Below are positions 62,147-64,000 of a stretch of 64,000 nt of DNA, one piece after another. The notes under the pieces were generated by a model. It did no database searches and was not told the DNA's origin. It saw only the letters and a program-made list of their open reading frames with translations. A program made the position numbers and the translations under genes. The DNA lies in the NCBI RefSeq assembly GCF_010509075.1, contig NZ_CP048433.1, positions 2,294,001 through 2,358,000 of the forward strand. The letters are read 5' to 3'. How positions within the stretch are numbered: the first letter of the stretch is position 1; every line of letters starts with the position of its first letter. Origin of the DNA: Collinsella aerofaciens ATCC 25986 (GTDB lineage Bacteria; Actinomycetota; Coriobacteriia; Coriobacteriales; Coriobacteriaceae).

Positions 62147-62443
62147 CTATTTCCAAGGGTGCGATGTCAGGTGCCATCCACCGCAGTATTCGCATTTGTA
62201 GCAGGCCAAACCGCGCCGACCGCGGTTTTCGCAGTCGGCCATAACGGCCTCGGCCTCGGCGCGCGTGTCGTAACGGTTTTTGCGTTCACACGACTTGTAG
62301 CGCCAGGCCTCATCGCGCTCGGCGTTCAGGGCGTCGCGGCGCTCGTCTTCGCGCGCAAACAGGTCGCTCATATCGCCGCCGGTAGCAGCGCCCAAAAACT
62401 CGCTTTTGGCCTTTGACCAGGCGGCTCGCTTTTTGCTTCCCAT
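62147..62443 (-). CDS. Small zinc-ribbon-like protein
   Basis: This 98-residue basic protein has a Cys pair pattern SCERKNRYDTRAEAEAVMAD...CYKCEYCGGWHLTS near the C-terminus, compatible with one zinc ion (CYKCEYC and an upstream Cys). The N-terminus is rich in Lys, Arg and Glu. I recognise no named family; similar zinc-finger-like proteins occur in actinobacteria. The start at 62443 follows GGAGAGAGG. Confidence 0.6.
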   Translation of the reverse strand: MGSKKRAAWSKAKSEFLGAATGGDMSDLFAREDERRDALNAERDEAWRYKSCERKNRYDTRAEAEAVMADCENRGRRGLACYKCEYCGGWHLTSHPWK

Positions 62444-62517
62444 CTGCTTAGCGCCTCTCTCCAAACGCTGGTATCATTGCTCAACCAAAGTGATACCAAT
62501 AAACGTGAGGTCGCCGC

Positions 62518-63009
62518 GTGATGATCAGAAAAACCCTCGATACCGACATTCCCGCCGTCATGGCTATCTATGACGCAGCCCGCGCCTTTATGCGCGCACA
62601 TGGCAACGCCACGCAGTGGCCCGAGGGCACGCCTTCTGCCGAGCAGCTGGCTGCCGATATCGCCGCCGATGGCAGCTATGTGTGCGAAGTCGACGGCCGC
62701 GTGGTGGCGACGTTTGCCTTTTTGCCGGGCCCGGACGAGTGCTATGACGTCATTGAGGATGGTCAATGGCGCAGCGACGCTCCGTACGCCGTGCTGCATC
62801 GCGTGGCGTCCGATGGCACCGTGCACGGTATCGCGGCTGCGATGTTTGCCTTTGCCAAGGAGCGTGCCGATCACCTGCGCATCGACACGCATCAGGACAA
62901 CCTGCCCATGCAGGGAGCCATCGCCAAGGCCGGGTTTAAGCGCGCCGGTATCGTATATGTGTCGGACGGTACGCCGCGCGTCGCGTTTGATTGGCTGCGC
63001 GAGGCGTAA
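62518..63009 (+). CDS. GNAT-family N-acetyltransferase
   Basis: This 163-residue acetyltransferase has the GNAT beginning IRKTLDTDIPAVMAIYDAAR, acetyl-CoA region LHRVASDGTVHGIAAAM and the end INAYNLPMQGAIAKAGF-like QDNLPMQGAIAKAGFK. The substrate is unknown. GTG 62518 and ATG 62521 are both possible; GAGG lies upstream. Confidence 0.85.
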   Translation: MMIRKTLDTDIPAVMAIYDAARAFMRAHGNATQWPEGTPSAEQLAADIAADGSYVCEVDGRVVATFAFLPGPDECYDVIEDGQWRSDAPYAVLHRVASDGTVHGIAAAMFAFAKERADHLRIDTHQDNLPMQGAIAKAGFKRAGIVYVSDGTPRVAFDWLREA

Positions 63010-63043
63010 GAGCGACGCCTCATATCAATAATTCGCGCGAACG

Positions 63044-63070
63044 AAAATGGTCCCACCCGGGGCCATTTTT
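63044..63070 (+). terminator. Rho-independent terminator after the GNAT gene
   Basis: AAAATGG-TCCC pairs with GGGG-CCATTTTT, ending in a T-run. Confidence 0.8.
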
Positions 63071-63099
63071 GGTAAAACGCGTTGTTGTGGGGCTCGCGT

Positions 63100-63250
63100 T
63101 GTTATCGCCCCAGATGAGCCCGGGCAGACAAAAAGGGGAGGTGCCGGCTTTCGCAAGGCGCGAACCTACGAAAATCGCCGCGCGGCAACGCGGGGCGATG
63201 AGCTCGGTCGGGGGATAGGGCCCGCTTCGCCCGCCGGCCCGTACATTGTA
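63100..63250. ncRNA. Candidate structured RNA, strand unclear
   Basis: The region is G+C-rich and foldable. On the minus strand a -10-like TACAAT (63248-63243) precedes GGGCCGGCGGGC; then the stem ATCGCCCCGCG / CGCGCGGCGAT and the hairpin TTCGC...GCGAA, and the end GCCGGCACCTCCCCTTTTT. It does not match tmRNA, RNase P or SRP cores that I know. It may simply be the leader of the next gene. Confidence 0.3.
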
Positions 63251-63314
63251 TCATCCAGTGTGGAGCGTGAACGCCCGTTGCCGCGTGCGATGGGCTTGTA
63301 ATAAGAGGAGAGCC

Positions 63315-64000
63315 ATGTCGAAGCAAGCGGTCGTTGGAATCTTGGCGCATGTCGATGCCGGCAAGACCACGTTGGCCGAGGCCATGCTGTTCAACGCGGG
63401 TCGCATTCGCAAGCGCGGCCGCGTGGACGATGGCGATTCGCATCTGGACACTAACGAGATCGAGCGCGAGCGCGGCATCACGATTTTCTCGTCGCAGGCC
63501 GTGCTCGACCATGGCGATACCCACGTCATGCTCGTGGATGCGCCGGGGCATGTCGATTTTTCGGCCGAGGCGGAGCGCACGTTGCGCGCGCTCGACTACG
63601 CGATTTTGGTTGTGGGCGCCAACGACGGCGTGCAAGGGCACACCGAAACCCTGTGGCGCCTGCTTGCACGCTATGGCATCCCGACGTTCATCTTCATCAA
63701 CAAAATCGATTTGGAGAATCCCGGCCGCGATGTTTTGCTGGCACAACTTGGGCAGCGTCTTTCCGAAGGATGCCTGGATGCCAACGAACTGTTGGCGGGC
63801 GGCACCGTTCAGGAGGACGCTGCTGCGTTGGACGAGGCGGCGCTCGAGGAGTTTCTTGAAGCGGGTGAGCTTTCCGTCGCAACGCTGTCACGCATGGTTG
63901 CCGAGCGCAAGCTCTTTCCCTGTTTTGCCGGCTCGGCGCTCAAGGACCAAGGCGTGGACGAGCTGCTGGATGGCATATGCGCGCTGATGCGTGAGCAGGC
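63315..64000 (+). CDS. TetM-like translational GTPase, 5' part
   Basis: The frame runs from ATG 63315, after AGAGGAG, to the window end without a stop (229 codons visible). It has the P-loop AHVDAGKTTL, EIERERGITIF, DAPGHVDFSAE and NKIDLENPGRD, as in EF-G-like TetM/TetW proteins. Whether it protects ribosomes from tetracycline cannot be told; many such chromosomal genes have housekeeping or unknown roles. Confidence 0.85.
   Translation, partial: MSKQAVVGILAHVDAGKTTLAEAMLFNAGRIRKRGRVDDGDSHLDTNEIERERGITIFSSQAVLDHGDTHVMLVDAPGHVDFSAEAERTLRALDYAILVVGANDGVQGHTETLWRLLARYGIPTFIFINKIDLENPGRDVLLAQLGQRLSEGCLDANELLAGGTVQEDAAALDEAALEEFLEAGELSVATLSRMVAERKLFPCFAGSALKDQGVDELLDGICALMREQ

Overview
The window looks like chromosome of a high-G+C Gram-positive gut bacterium of the Coriobacteriia, most likely Collinsella or a close relative. 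This rests on about 60% G+C by eye, strong AGGAG-type ribosome binding sites, a sortase-type surface protein ending in LAGTG plus a membrane anchor, PadR/DUF1700 and YtrA-type GntR modules, and many short intergenic palindromes with a GGGAC core. The genus is inference from protein style, not a database match. There is no rRNA operon, tRNA, prophage or CRISPR array that I can see.

Layout. 0-9.5 kb: an iron-sulfur-type flavodoxin, an AAA ATPase with 19-bp leader repeats, a topoisomerase IV-like pair (parE-parC), an ATPase-nuclease (DUF234 type) with an operator-like palindrome cluster at its start, and a lipoprotein. 9.5-15.1 kb: a 1455-residue cell-wall protein behind a LuxR-type regulator. 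15.1-18 kb: a decayed zone with a PadR/DUF1700 stress module and fragments of an exonuclease, a PspC-like protein, an unknown protein and an arginase. 18-22 kb: a two-component system, then a divergent redox operon (48-residue CXXC protein, 4Fe-4S membrane protein, TlpA-like lipoprotein). 22-25.4 kb: a fused MacB-type ABC transporter. 25.5-32.9 kb: an agmatine/putrescine island (TetR regulator, agmatine deiminase, divergent carbamoyltransferase, MFS transporter) whose second MFS paralogue is split by an intact IS256-family element with an 8-bp target duplication. 33-35.5 kb: a cluster of palindromic repeats around a dihydrouridine synthase and an orphan ribbon-helix-helix gene. 35.5-49 kb: glutaredoxin, a zinc-ribbon/TipAS regulator, TrmO, a PatB-like lyase, two solute-sensing hybrid kinases (one frameshifted), a K+ channel, a LOG-type protein, a ClC channel and an EamA exporter. 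49-64 kb: a YtrA-type ABC operon, a strikingly regular array of alternating inverted 16-mers, prfC, a VUT transporter, housekeeping enzymes (ung, rlmA, rsmJ) and the start of a TetM-like GTPase.

How the genes work together: the agmatine genes would convert agmatine to N-carbamoylputrescine and then to putrescine plus carbamoyl phosphate, under TetR control through shared operators. The redox operon resembles a thiol or electron-transfer module at the membrane. The most unusual material is non-coding: the array at 51.6-51.9 kb, two copies of a 180-bp palindromic element whose arms co-vary (33.0 and 49.2 kb), and a 244-bp inverted-repeat element (35.1-35.4 kb).
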